A stretch of DNA of 64,000 nucleotides. It comes from Micavibrio sp. UBA7657. Lineage in GTDB: Bacteria > Pseudomonadota > Alphaproteobacteria > Micavibrionales > Micavibrionaceae. Below the pieces are notes generated by a model that saw only the letters and a program-made list of their open reading frames with translations, made no database searches and had not been told where the DNA came from. The position numbers and the translations under genes are program-made. Positions within the stretch are counted from its first letter, which is position 1. Each line of letters starts with the position of its first letter. Shown one piece after another: positions 42,591 to 51,341 of the stretch. The stretch spans positions 19,409 to 83,408 of the forward strand of contig DLHX01000011.1 in NCBI GenBank assembly GCA_002483465.1, given 5' to 3'.

Positions 42591-43173
42591 AGCGCCGGTC
42601 CGCGATTTCCTGACCGACATCGTTCGCCGCCCCGAAGATCATGCCCGTTTCATGAACATGCTCTCGATGTTAGAACATATGGGCAGCCGCAAGATCATGG
42701 TTTCGCAGATGGACCGCACGCTGACCGAGGATGTGCTCAAGCATCTCGCGGAAGAAGCGCGCCACGCCTATTTCTTCAAGCGCCAGGCCGAGCGCGTCGC
42801 CGGAAAATCGCTGGATGGCTACACCCAAGACAACACGATGGAGCGCGTGCCGGCGCTGATGTATTTCGGGCGGCTGGATGCTGGAATTTCCGCGCAGGTG
42901 ACGGATGAAGAGGCGTACCCGTGGGTGTCCTTGATCATCGAATTGCGCGCGTGCTGGCTGTATGAAATTTACAATGATGTCCTCTCGAAATCGGGCCTGA
43001 AACTCTCGCTCAAATCCCTGCTGGCGGAGGAGGACATGCACCTCGCCGAGATGTTCGGGATGTGCGGCCAGGACACCGAAAAACTGCAGCGCCTCAGCGC
43101 CTACGAAACAGAGCTTTTCGGGCGCCTCTGGAACAAGTTGTGCATAGCTTCGCCGGTGGCAAAAGCCGCGTGA
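42565..43173 (+). CDS. Ferritin-like (di-iron fold) protein linked to the biotin operon
   Basis: From the ATG at 42565 (202 aa, overlapping bioA by 26 bp; an alternative ATG is at 42523) the protein is all-helical. It shows the four-helix di-iron pattern: Glu in MLEHMGSRK, E-x-x-H in EEARHAYF, Glu in IIELRACWLYE, and E-x-x-H in EEDMHLAEM. This suggests a ferritin-like oxidase or oxygenase. The overlap with bioA places it in the biotin operon, where bioC and bioH, which make the pimeloyl moiety in E. coli, are absent. A role in biotin precursor formation is a hypothesis only. Confidence 0.7.
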   Translation: MAANNRQHEAPVRDFLTDIVRRPEDHARFMNMLSMLEHMGSRKIMVSQMDRTLTEDVLKHLAEEARHAYFFKRQAERVAGKSLDGYTQDNTMERVPALMYFGRLDAGISAQVTDEEAYPWVSLIIELRACWLYEIYNDVLSKSGLKLSLKSLLAEEDMHLAEMFGMCGQDTEKLQRLSAYETELFGRLWNKLCIASPVAKAA

Positions 43174-43251
43174 TTATTGGCTTTGTAGCCCTGAATCGCT
43201 GTGCTAGTATCTGATTCTCAAAATTAAACATAACACGAGAGTCCGACCCTC

Positions 43252-44367
43252 ATGAAACTGAGCATCGAGCGCGCAGCCCTGTTAAGATCCCTGAACCACG
43301 TCCAGAGCGTCGTCGAGCGCCGGAACACTATTCCAATTTTATCCAACGTCCTGATGACCGCGAAAGACGGCGTCCTCGCGATGACGACGACCGACATGGA
43401 CCTGGAGATCAATGAATCTGTTGCCGCGAAAATTGCTAAACCTGGCAGCACGACCGCGCCCGCGCACACGCTGCATGACATCGTCCGCAAAATGCCTGAC
43501 GGTTCCGACGTCGAATTGACGCTCAACGGCGAAGGCACGCAGATGGTGGTTAAAGCCGGACGCTCGCAGTTCAAGCTGAGCTGCCTGCCGACGTCTGATT
43601 TCCCGGCCATCGGCACGGGCGACCAGCCGGTTAATTTCGGCATTCCTGCCGCCGATCTGCGCGCGCTGATCGACCGCACGAAATTCGCGATGTCGACCGA
43701 GGAAACCCGCTATTACCTGAATGGTATCTACCTGCATGAGGCCGAGAATGAGGGCGTAAAAGTCCTGCGTGCCGTGGCCACCGATGGTCACCGTCTCGCC
43801 CGTTTCGAAATGCCGCTGCCGGACGGCGCCAAGGGCATGCCCGGCGTTATCATTCCGCGCAAGGCGATTGGCGAGCTGCGCAAGCTTGCTGACGAAGCGG
43901 CTGACGAAATCCGCATCAGTCTCTCTGAGACCAAGATCCGCTTCGCGTTCGACCATGTCGTCCTGACGTCTAAACTGATCGACGGCACATTCCCCGATTA
44001 CCAGCGCGTCATTCCGCAGGGCAACAACAAGATCGTCGAGCTGGACCCGAAAGCGTTCACGCACGCAATCGACCGCGTATCGACTATTTCCGATGGTAAA
44101 TCCCGCGCCGTGAAAATCACGCTGCAGGGCAAGCAGATGACGCTCTCGGCGTCCTCGCCTGAATCCGGCAGCGCGACAGAAGAGCTGGAAGTGAACGGCG
44201 ACACCGATATAGAAATCGGCTTTAACGCGAAATACCTGCTGGATATCACCAGCCAGATCGAGGGTGAAGGCTGCCGTCTTGTATTGGCTGACCCGGCTTC
44301 GCCGACGATCATCCAGGACAACAGCGATCCAAGCTCGCTTTACGTGCTGATGCCGCTGCGGGTTTAA
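43252..44367 (+). CDS. dnaN: DNA polymerase III beta sliding clamp
   Basis: The 371-aa clamp has three repeated domains, with N-terminal MKLSIERAALLRSLNHVQSVVERRNTIPILSNVL in separate conserved blocks, the central YYLNGIYLH and ATDGHRLAR, and the C-terminal YVLMPLRV that closes the hydrophobic cleft. It tethers Pol III and repair polymerases to DNA. recF follows after an 83-bp gap containing two palindromic repeats. Confidence 0.98.
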   Translation: MKLSIERAALLRSLNHVQSVVERRNTIPILSNVLMTAKDGVLAMTTTDMDLEINESVAAKIAKPGSTTAPAHTLHDIVRKMPDGSDVELTLNGEGTQMVVKAGRSQFKLSCLPTSDFPAIGTGDQPVNFGIPAADLRALIDRTKFAMSTEETRYYLNGIYLHEAENEGVKVLRAVATDGHRLARFEMPLPDGAKGMPGVIIPRKAIGELRKLADEAADEIRISLSETKIRFAFDHVVLTSKLIDGTFPDYQRVIPQGNNKIVELDPKAFTHAIDRVSTISDGKSRAVKITLQGKQMTLSASSPESGSATEELEVNGDTDIEIGFNAKYLLDITSQIEGEGCRLVLADPASPTIIQDNSDPSSLYVLMPLRV

Positions 44368-44380
44368 TTACTGCCGCAAT

Positions 44381-44434
44381 CCCGGCGAAGGCCGGGACCC
44401 ATATTGAATTATAGACCCCGGCTTATGCCGGGGT
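44381..44434 (+). repeat. Two palindromic repeats between dnaN and recF
   Basis: Two hairpins, cccggc-gaag-gccggg (44381-44396) and accccggc-ttat-gccggggt (44415-44434), are separated by tattgaat. They resemble the dispersed intergenic palindromes seen elsewhere in the window and could attenuate transcription between dnaN and recF. Confidence 0.75.
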
Positions 44435-44450
44435 TACAATTTGAGTAACC

Positions 44451-45596
44451 ATGGCTTACGTATCCTCACTCAAACTTCATAATTTCCGGTGTTATTCGGA
44501 TGCGAGGCTCGACAGCCTGGCGCCGGGCTTCGTCGTGCTGGCCGGGCCTAACGGTGCGGGCAAAACCAACGTGCTGGAGGCGGTCTCGCTGCTTTCACCC
44601 GGGCGGGGTTTACGGACTGCGAAAATTCTTGAAATCCAGTGCCGCGCGGCGGGCGCGCCGTGGGCGGTTTCGTCCACTGTCACCGATAAAAACGGTAGCG
44701 TGCAGATCGGTACGGGCTTAGACCCGCAGGCGGAAAAACGCGTCATCCGCATTAACTCGGAAGCCGTGCGCGGGCAGGCCGTGCTGTCGGATTATCTTTC
44801 CTGCGTGTGGCTGACGCCGCAGATGGACAGGTTGTTTCTGGATTCTGCTTCGCACCGCCGCAAATTTCTTGACCGTTTGATTTTCGCGTTCGATCCCGGG
44901 CATGCGGGTCGTGTGAACCGCTACGAAAACGCGATGGCGCAGCGCTCGCGTTTGCTGCGCGATAATGTAAATGACAGGGCATGGCTGGAGGCGCTGGAAT
45001 CGCAGATGGCGGAAACGGGCATCGCCATTGCGGCGGCGCGTCTTGAATTTGTTTCGCGCCTGCAATCGGCCTCGGCGGAGTCGAAGGATGAATTGTTTCC
45101 CGCCGCGCGCCTTACATCGTATGGCACGCTGGAAACATTGCTTGCGCGGGGCCCGGCGCTTGAGGCCGAGGAATTGTTCAAATATCAACTGGTTGAAAGC
45201 CGTAACCGCGATGCGGTGACGGGCGGCGCGGCCACCGGCCCGCACAAAAGCGATCTACAGGTTGTTTACGCGGCGAAGGATATGAGCGCCGATCAATGTT
45301 CGACGGGTGAGCAGAAGGCGCTATTGATTGGTATAGTCCTCGCACATGCGCGTTTGATTGCTGCCGAGCGCGGCGCGCCGCCGATTTTGCTGTTGGATGA
45401 AGTTGCCGCGCATCTTGACCCTGAGCGTCGCGCGGCTTTGTACGATATTCTCGGTAATTTAAAAGGGCAGGTGTGGCTGACGGGGACGGAAGAAAAGCTG
45501 TTCGAATCCATCCCGGATTCCGGCCAGTTTTTCCATGTCGAGCGCGCGCAGATTAGCAAAACTGTCATCCCCGCGGCGACGCGCAGCGTCGCTTAG
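44451..45596 (+). CDS. recF: DNA replication and repair protein RecF
   Basis: RecF loads RecA at gaps with RecO and RecR. The 381-aa ABC/SMC-like ATPase shows Walker A GPNGAGKTNVLEAVSLL, signature STGEQKALLIG and Walker B ILLLDEVAAHLD. The last about 10 residues (VIPAATRSVA) are encoded by a palindromic repeat, so the C-terminus appears extended or replaced by repeat sequence. The core is complete. Confidence 0.96.
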   Translation: MAYVSSLKLHNFRCYSDARLDSLAPGFVVLAGPNGAGKTNVLEAVSLLSPGRGLRTAKILEIQCRAAGAPWAVSSTVTDKNGSVQIGTGLDPQAEKRVIRINSEAVRGQAVLSDYLSCVWLTPQMDRLFLDSASHRRKFLDRLIFAFDPGHAGRVNRYENAMAQRSRLLRDNVNDRAWLEALESQMAETGIAIAAARLEFVSRLQSASAESKDELFPAARLTSYGTLETLLARGPALEAEELFKYQLVESRNRDAVTGGAATGPHKSDLQVVYAAKDMSADQCSTGEQKALLIGIVLAHARLIAAERGAPPILLLDEVAAHLDPERRAALYDILGNLKGQVWLTGTEEKLFESIPDSGQFFHVERAQISKTVIPAATRSVA

Positions 45597-45695
45597 ACGG
45601 CGGGGATCCACAAAGCGCGGCGCTGTGCGCCGCACATATTGTGCCTGATCCCCGGTCAGCGTTCGGCGCTTCGCGCCTTACTTGCCGGGGATGAC
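45564..45695 (+). repeat. Palindromic repeat block forming the 3' ends of recF and hisC
   Basis: Three nested hairpins lie here: atccccgc/gcggggat (45567-45574 with 45600-45607), gcggcgc/gcgccgc (about 45617-45632), and atccccgg/ccggggat (45648-45655 with 45685-45692), the last around an inner ggcgcttcgcgcc. The block separates convergent recF and hisC and supplies the terminal codons and stop codons of both. It may act as a bidirectional terminator. Confidence 0.75.
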
Positions 45696-46783
45696 ATGGA
45701 AGAATATTCATTCAGCAGCTTAAGCAATTTATCGTTCTGCTCGCGCGTGCCGGTTGAGATGCGGATGCAGTTTTCCGTCAGTTTCTTGGTTGAGAAATCG
45801 CGCAGAATAATGTCATTGTCCCAGCAATATTTGTAGAAACCTGCGGCGTCCGTCATCTCGGCGAGGAAAAAATTCGCGTCCGAGGGGAATATATGGCGCA
45901 CGAGCGGGCTTTTGCTGAATCCTTCTGCGAGATATTCTTTTTCTGCGAGGAGTTTCTTGATGTTCTCACGGGCGTGTTTCTGGATGAGCGGCTCCATGAC
46001 ATGCAGCGCTGCATTGATCGGCCCGACGGGCATGGGGTAAACGTCTAAACATTTGCTGCGTACGAAGCGGATGAAATCCTCGTCGCCAGAGAGGAAGCAG
46101 CCCATGCGCTGGCCCGCAAGAGCGTAGGATTTCGAGAGGGTGCGCAGGATGATGAGGTTTGCGTGGTTCGGCAGTTCATTGACCAGCGAGCCCTGTTTCG
46201 AGAATTCCGCGTATGTTTCGTCGAGCACGACAATGCTTGTATCCTTCAGCGCGTGAATAATTTTCAGAATTTCCGTGTGCGGGAAGGACGTCCCGGTCGG
46301 GTTGTTCGGCGAGCAGAGGTAAACCAGTTTCGCTTTTTCTTTTTTCGCTGTGGCGACGATGTTGTCGCTGTCGAGTTCAAACGTGCCGTTCGCCTTGATG
46401 AGTGGCACTTCCGCCACGCCCACGACCGGCATTGCATTTGCGTTGACGATATATAAACCAAACGTTGGCGGCGTGATCAGGATTTTATCCGTGCGCGGTT
46501 CGCAGAAGAGGCGCGTCAGAATCACAATCGCTTCGTCGGCGCCGCGTGTCATCACGATGTTGTCGGGCTTTACGCCGTATAATTGCGCGTAACCCTCTAA
46601 CAATTTTGCCGGTTGTTGTTCCGGGTAGCGGTTGAATTTCTCAAGGCCGGGCAGCTCGAAGGGGTTTTCATTTGCGTTCAGGAAGATGCGGGATTCGTCC
46701 TTTTTCGCCTCGGTTCCGGCCGAAATATAGGCCTGCAATTCCACATAGTGCGGGCGGATGAGTTTGCTCAGGAACGGGTTCAT
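45656..46783 (-). CDS. hisC: Histidinol-phosphate aminotransferase
   Basis: HisC is a PLP aminotransferase of histidine synthesis; the family also serves tyrosine or phenylalanine synthesis. The 375 aa from the ATG at 46783 include LNANENPFELPG, CSPNNPTGTSF, VLDETYAEF and the PLP-lysine block LSKSYALAGQRMG. The C-terminal about 14 residues (MSSPASKARSAER) are encoded by repeat DNA. No other his gene is adjacent. Confidence 0.93.
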   Translation of the reverse strand: MNPFLSKLIRPHYVELQAYISAGTEAKKDESRIFLNANENPFELPGLEKFNRYPEQQPAKLLEGYAQLYGVKPDNIVMTRGADEAIVILTRLFCEPRTDKILITPPTFGLYIVNANAMPVVGVAEVPLIKANGTFELDSDNIVATAKKEKAKLVYLCSPNNPTGTSFPHTEILKIIHALKDTSIVVLDETYAEFSKQGSLVNELPNHANLIILRTLSKSYALAGQRMGCFLSGDEDFIRFVRSKCLDVYPMPVGPINAALHVMEPLIQKHARENIKKLLAEKEYLAEGFSKSPLVRHIFPSDANFFLAEMTDAAGFYKYCWDNDIILRDFSTKKLTENCIRISTGTREQNDKLLKLLNEYSSMSSPASKARSAER

Positions 46784-46805
46784 TTTATCCAGCCTTTTCA
46801 ATAAG

Positions 46806-46814
46806 TTATGCACA
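46806..46814 (+). promoter_or_regulatory. DnaA box in the hisC-gyrB divergent gap
   Basis: ttatgcaca is an exact TTATNCACA match, 23 bp upstream of the hisC start and about 120 bp upstream of gyrB. A small hairpin with A/T arms (aaaaacagg / cctgttttt, 46828-46852) lies beside it. A single box may modulate either gene; chance occurrence is also possible. Confidence 0.45.
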
Positions 46815-46933
46815 TAAAAAACTTGCGAAAAACAGGCGTTTTTCCTGTTTTTAAAACAGGGGCCATGCTATAAAAATCCATGCTGAAAAACCAGCGAAAT
46901 CAACGTCTTTAAACCCAATAGATACATCCGATT

Positions 46934-49417
46934 ATGGCTGAAATGAGTGCAGAAAAAATGACGCCGCCCGACAATAAATCCAAGCAGCAGGCGGCCAACG
47001 AATATGGCGCCGATTCCATCAAAGTTCTGAAAGGCCTCGACGCGGTGCGCAAGCGCCCGGGGATGTATATCGGCGATACGGATGACGGCTCTGGCCTGCA
47101 CCACATGGTGTACGAAGTTGTCGACAACGCGATTGACGAAAGCCTGGCCGGTCACTGCGACCGGATTGACGTGATGCTGAATGCTGACGGCTCGGTAACG
47201 GTGCGCGACAATGGGCGCGGCATTCCGGTCGATTTACATACGGAAGAAAAAGTTTCTGCCGCAGAAGTCATCATGACCCAGCTCCACGCGGGCGGTAAGT
47301 TCGACCAGAATTCCTATAAAGTTTCCGGCGGCCTGCACGGCGTCGGCGTTTCCGTCGTCAACGCGCTGTCCGTCCGTCTTGACCTGAAAATCAAGCGCCA
47401 GGGCAAGGAATGGGCGATGCGTTTCAAGCACGGCGATCCTGAAGCGCCGCTGGCCCCGACGCGTGATCTGGAGCCGGGCGAGCGTAACGGCACCGAGGTT
47501 TCTTTCGTGCCCTCGACCGAAACCTTTACGATGATTGATTTCGATTTCGGCACGCTGGAAGACCGCCTGCGCGAACTCGCATTTCTGAATTCCGGCGTGA
47601 ATATTTACCTGTCGGATCTCCGCAGCGAGAGCAAGGATGAGCACAAGATCGTCCACCTCCATTATGAAGGCGGCATCGAGAGCTTCGTTGAATGGCTGGA
47701 CCGCGCGAAAAAACCGCTGATCAAGCCGATCTCGATCAAGGCCGAGCAAAGCAACATCACCGTCGAATGCTCGATGGAATATACCGACGCTTACCACGAA
47801 ACGATGTTGTGCTTTACGAACAACATCCCGCAACGCGATGGTGGCACGCACCTGGCGGGCTTCCGCGGTGCGCTCACGCGTGTGATCACAAAATACGCCG
47901 ATGAAAAAGGCTTCACCAAGAAAGAGAAGGTGAAACTCACGGGCGATGACATGCGCGAAGGCTTGACCTGCGTGTTGTCCGTGAAAGTGCCCGACCCGAA
48001 ATTCTCCTCGCAGACGAAAGACAAGCTGGTCTCAAGCGAAGTCCGTCCCGTTGTCGAAGGCTCGATTGCCGAACATTTCAGCACATGGCTGGAAGAGCAC
48101 CCGGCGGAAGGCAAAATCATCGTCGGCAAGATCGTCGAGGCCGCGCTGGCACGCGAGGCCGCGCGCAAGGCCCGCGATTTAACACGCCGCAAGGGCATCA
48201 TGGATGTGTCGTCGCTGCCCGGCAAGCTGGCGGACTGCCAGTCGAAAGACCCGGCGGAATCCGAAATGTTCATCGTCGAGGGAGACTCGGCGGGCGGCTC
48301 GGCCAAGCAGGCGCGCTCGCGCTATAACCAGGCCATCCTGCCGTTGCGCGGTAAAATCCTCAATGTCGAGCGCGCGCGTTTCGACAAGATGATTTCATCT
48401 GAGCAGGTCGGCACCCTGATCACGGCGCTCGGCACCTCCATCGGGCCGGATGAATTCGACATCGAAAAAATCCGCTATCACAAAATCATTATTATGACCG
48501 ACGCCGACGTCGACGGTTCGCACATCCGTACATTGTTGCTGACCTTCTTCTTCCGCCATATGCCGAGCGTTATCGAGCGTGGCTATCTCTACATCGCGCA
48601 GCCGCCACTCTTCAAGGTCAAGCGCGGCAGCAGCGGCGAGACTTATCTTAAGGACGAACGTGCGCTGGATGATTATCTGCTCGAGGCCGCGGTTGATGAC
48701 CTGCATGTCGTCGACAGTAACGGCTCCGTGCGCAAGGGCAACGATTTCCGCGATATCCTGCAGAACGCCCGCAAGATCCGCAGCTCCATCCACTCGCTCA
48801 CGCAGAAATCCGGCAACCGCCGCATCGTCGAGCAGGCCGCCATCGCGGGTGCATTCGATGAAAAAATCTTCGATGATGCCAATCTCGCGGCGGGTTATGC
48901 CACGAAAGTGGCCGAGCGCCTTAACGCTATCGCGGGCAAGAATGAAAAAACCTGGACGGGTGAATTCAAAGCCGCCGGCGGTTATGTGTTCGAGCGCACC
49001 ATGCGTGGCGTGAAAGAACGCGTGCGCCTGACGACGGACCGTTTGCGTTCGCCCGATGCGCGCCGCCTGCATGAATCCCTTGAATGGCTGCGGGACGTTT
49101 TCACAGGTCCTGTCGAGCTTCGCCACGGCGAGAAGGTGCAGGTGAAGGCCAACGGTCCCGCCGCGCTTTATGACGGCGTGCTCGAATATGGCCGCAAGGG
49201 TTTGTCGATCCAGCGTTACAAGGGTCTCGGCGAAATGAACCCGGAACAGCTCTGGGTCACGACGTTAGACCCGAACGTGCGCACGCTGCTGAAGGTCAGG
49301 ATCGATGACGCGCAGAAAGCCGCTGATATCTTCTCGACCCTGATGGGCGACGTGGTAGAGCCGCGCCGTGCATTCATCCAGGATAATGCGTTGAAGGTTT
49401 CGAACCTCGACGTTTAA
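46934..49417 (+). CDS. gyrB: DNA gyrase subunit B
   Basis: GyrB is the ATPase subunit of gyrase, which introduces negative supercoils. The 827 aa include the GHKL motifs EVVDNAIDE, DNGRGIPVD and GGLHGVGVSVVNALS. The TOPRIM motifs are EGDSAGGSAKQAR and MTDADVDGSHIRTLLL, and the C-terminal block is QRYKGLGEMNPEQLW. It is full length. It lies with dnaA, dnaN and recF, the classic origin-near set, here interrupted by bio and hisC. Confidence 0.98.
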   Translation: MAEMSAEKMTPPDNKSKQQAANEYGADSIKVLKGLDAVRKRPGMYIGDTDDGSGLHHMVYEVVDNAIDESLAGHCDRIDVMLNADGSVTVRDNGRGIPVDLHTEEKVSAAEVIMTQLHAGGKFDQNSYKVSGGLHGVGVSVVNALSVRLDLKIKRQGKEWAMRFKHGDPEAPLAPTRDLEPGERNGTEVSFVPSTETFTMIDFDFGTLEDRLRELAFLNSGVNIYLSDLRSESKDEHKIVHLHYEGGIESFVEWLDRAKKPLIKPISIKAEQSNITVECSMEYTDAYHETMLCFTNNIPQRDGGTHLAGFRGALTRVITKYADEKGFTKKEKVKLTGDDMREGLTCVLSVKVPDPKFSSQTKDKLVSSEVRPVVEGSIAEHFSTWLEEHPAEGKIIVGKIVEAALAREAARKARDLTRRKGIMDVSSLPGKLADCQSKDPAESEMFIVEGDSAGGSAKQARSRYNQAILPLRGKILNVERARFDKMISSEQVGTLITALGTSIGPDEFDIEKIRYHKIIIMTDADVDGSHIRTLLLTFFFRHMPSVIERGYLYIAQPPLFKVKRGSSGETYLKDERALDDYLLEAAVDDLHVVDSNGSVRKGNDFRDILQNARKIRSSIHSLTQKSGNRRIVEQAAIAGAFDEKIFDDANLAAGYATKVAERLNAIAGKNEKTWTGEFKAAGGYVFERTMRGVKERVRLTTDRLRSPDARRLHESLEWLRDVFTGPVELRHGEKVQVKANGPAALYDGVLEYGRKGLSIQRYKGLGEMNPEQLWVTTLDPNVRTLLKVRIDDAQKAADIFSTLMGDVVEPRRAFIQDNALKVSNLDV

Positions 49418-49429
49418 CCCTGAAATTCC

Positions 49430-49458
49430 TTGACATAATAGGAATTAAATCCTAATAT
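49430..49458 (+). promoter_or_regulatory. Near-consensus sigma-70 promoter upstream of argS
   Basis: ttgaca (49430-49435), exactly 17 bp, then taatat (49453-49458): a perfect -35 and a -10 with one mismatch at optimal spacing. It lies 141 bp upstream of the argS start. The long leader carries a C-rich tract shared with the radA leader. Confidence 0.85.
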
Positions 49459-49598
49459 TGCATTCCGTTTGATAAAAGCGGAAAACTGTTCCGCCGGGCG
49501 GTGGGCCCGGGCGGACGAGCTAATAAAAAAAGGCAATAAAAACAAAGGGCGGATACCCCACCCCCCTCCCAAAAGAGCCGAACGAACTGATAAGAACC

Positions 49599-51293
49599 AT
49601 GGCATCACTGGCGCAGAAACTGACGGGCATTACCGGCGAAATTTTTGCCGCGCAGGGGCTGTCCGCCGAATTCGGCGTGGTCAAGGTCTCCGACCGCCCG
49701 GACCTTGCACAGTTCCAATGCAATGGCGCGCTGGCGGCGGCGAAGGCGGCGGGGCGCAACCCGCGCGAGATTGCCACCGCCGTGGCCGAGATATTGAAGG
49801 GCCGCAAGGAATTTTCAAAAATTGAAATCGCCGGGCCGGGCTTTATCAATCTCAATGTGACTGATGAATTCCTCACTGCGCATCTTGCAGGTCTTGGCGA
49901 TCATTCGGGCATCGAGCAAAGCGCAAAAGGCACCGTGGTTCTCGATTACGGCGGTCCAAACATCGCCAAGCCGATGCATGTCGGGCATTTAAGATCTTCG
50001 ATCATTGGCGACGCGTTGCGACGCATAACAAAATTTGCGGGTTATAACGCGCTTGGCGATGTGCATCTCGGCGACTGGGGCACGCCGATGGGGCAGATTA
50101 TTTCTGAACTCGAATTGCGCGGCCGTCTCGATAAACCCGTGACGATGGATGAGCTGGAGGAAATTTACCCGGCTGCGTCCAAAGCCTGCAAGGAAGATGA
50201 GGCGAGAGCCGAACGCGCCCGTGCCGCGACTGTGAAATTGCAGGATGGCGACGCGGTTTATACGAAAGTCTGGAAAAATTTCATCGACATTTCCATCGCA
50301 GGCATGAAAAAGAATTTCGATGCGCTGGGTGTGCATTTTGATCTCTGGAAAGGCGAGTCCAGCGTTCATAAACTTATCGCGCCGATGGTCGAAAGCCTGA
50401 AGAAAAAGGGTTTAGCTGTTGAAAGCGAAGGCGCTCTGGTGGTGCCTGTAGCGAAACCGGATGATAAAAAGGAAATGCCGCCGCTGATTTTATACAAGCG
50501 TGATGGCGCCGTTCTTTACAGTACAACCGACATGGCCACGATTGTCGAGCGCGTTGAAGAAAACAAGCCTGCAAAAATTCTTTATGTCGTCGACCAGCGC
50601 CAGCATCTGCATTTCGAGCAGGTGTTTCGTGCCGCGCGCCTCTCCGGCATTGCGCCGGACACTGTGGAGCTTACCTTCGCGGGTTTCGGCACGATGAACG
50701 GCACGGACGGCAAGCCCTTCAAGACCCGCGCGGGCGGTATTATGAAGCTGGAAGATCTGATCCGCATGGGCGTTGAAAAGGCGCAGGCGCGGCTGGCCGA
50801 GGCGGGGCTTGAGCAGGATAATGATATCGCGCACAAGGTCGCCCTTGCCGCGATCAAGTTCGCTGATCTTCAAAATAACCGCATCGCCGATTATGTTTTC
50901 GATCTTGATCGTATGACGACATTTGAAGGCAAGACTGGGCCTTATCTTCTCTATCAGGCCGTACGTATCAAATCGCTTTTGAAAAAGGCGGGCGCGGAAG
51001 AAAAAATTTCGGCGCAATTCTTCATTAAAGATGAAGACCGGAAGTTGGCCCTGCTGCTGACCGAATTGCCGGATTATTTCGCGGCTGCCCTGCGTGATTA
51101 CACGCCGCATGTGCTGTGCGATTACGCCTTCAAACTGGCGCAGGAATTCAGCAGTTTCTACGGCTCCTGCCACATCATTTCCGAGCCGGACGAGGGCTTA
51201 CGGGCCAGTCGCCTGGCGCTCTGCGCCCTGACTTTCCGGCAATTAACGCTGGTTCTGGGGCTTCTGGGCATCCAGATCCCCGAAAAAATGTAA
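49599..51293 (+). CDS. argS: Arginyl-tRNA synthetase
   Basis: ArgS charges tRNA-Arg. The 564-aa class I synthetase contains the N-terminal Add-1 domain (about 1-100), the HIGH-type motif in PNIAKPMHVGHLRSS, and the catalytic Rossmann domain with the degenerate KMSKS-equivalent block KTRAGGIMKLEDLI. The C-terminal DALR anticodon domain has RIKSLLKKAG and ends RLALCALTFRQLTLVLGLLGI. The ATG at 49599 is preceded by a weak ribosome site. Confidence 0.97.
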   Translation: MASLAQKLTGITGEIFAAQGLSAEFGVVKVSDRPDLAQFQCNGALAAAKAAGRNPREIATAVAEILKGRKEFSKIEIAGPGFINLNVTDEFLTAHLAGLGDHSGIEQSAKGTVVLDYGGPNIAKPMHVGHLRSSIIGDALRRITKFAGYNALGDVHLGDWGTPMGQIISELELRGRLDKPVTMDELEEIYPAASKACKEDEARAERARAATVKLQDGDAVYTKVWKNFIDISIAGMKKNFDALGVHFDLWKGESSVHKLIAPMVESLKKKGLAVESEGALVVPVAKPDDKKEMPPLILYKRDGAVLYSTTDMATIVERVEENKPAKILYVVDQRQHLHFEQVFRAARLSGIAPDTVELTFAGFGTMNGTDGKPFKTRAGGIMKLEDLIRMGVEKAQARLAEAGLEQDNDIAHKVALAAIKFADLQNNRIADYVFDLDRMTTFEGKTGPYLLYQAVRIKSLLKKAGAEEKISAQFFIKDEDRKLALLLTELPDYFAAALRDYTPHVLCDYAFKLAQEFSSFYGSCHIISEPDEGLRASRLALCALTFRQLTLVLGLLGIQIPEKM

Positions 51294-51341
51294 ATTCCTG
51301 TCAAGTCTTGAAAGCGATTCGTTTTTGGCTATTATCGGCCA

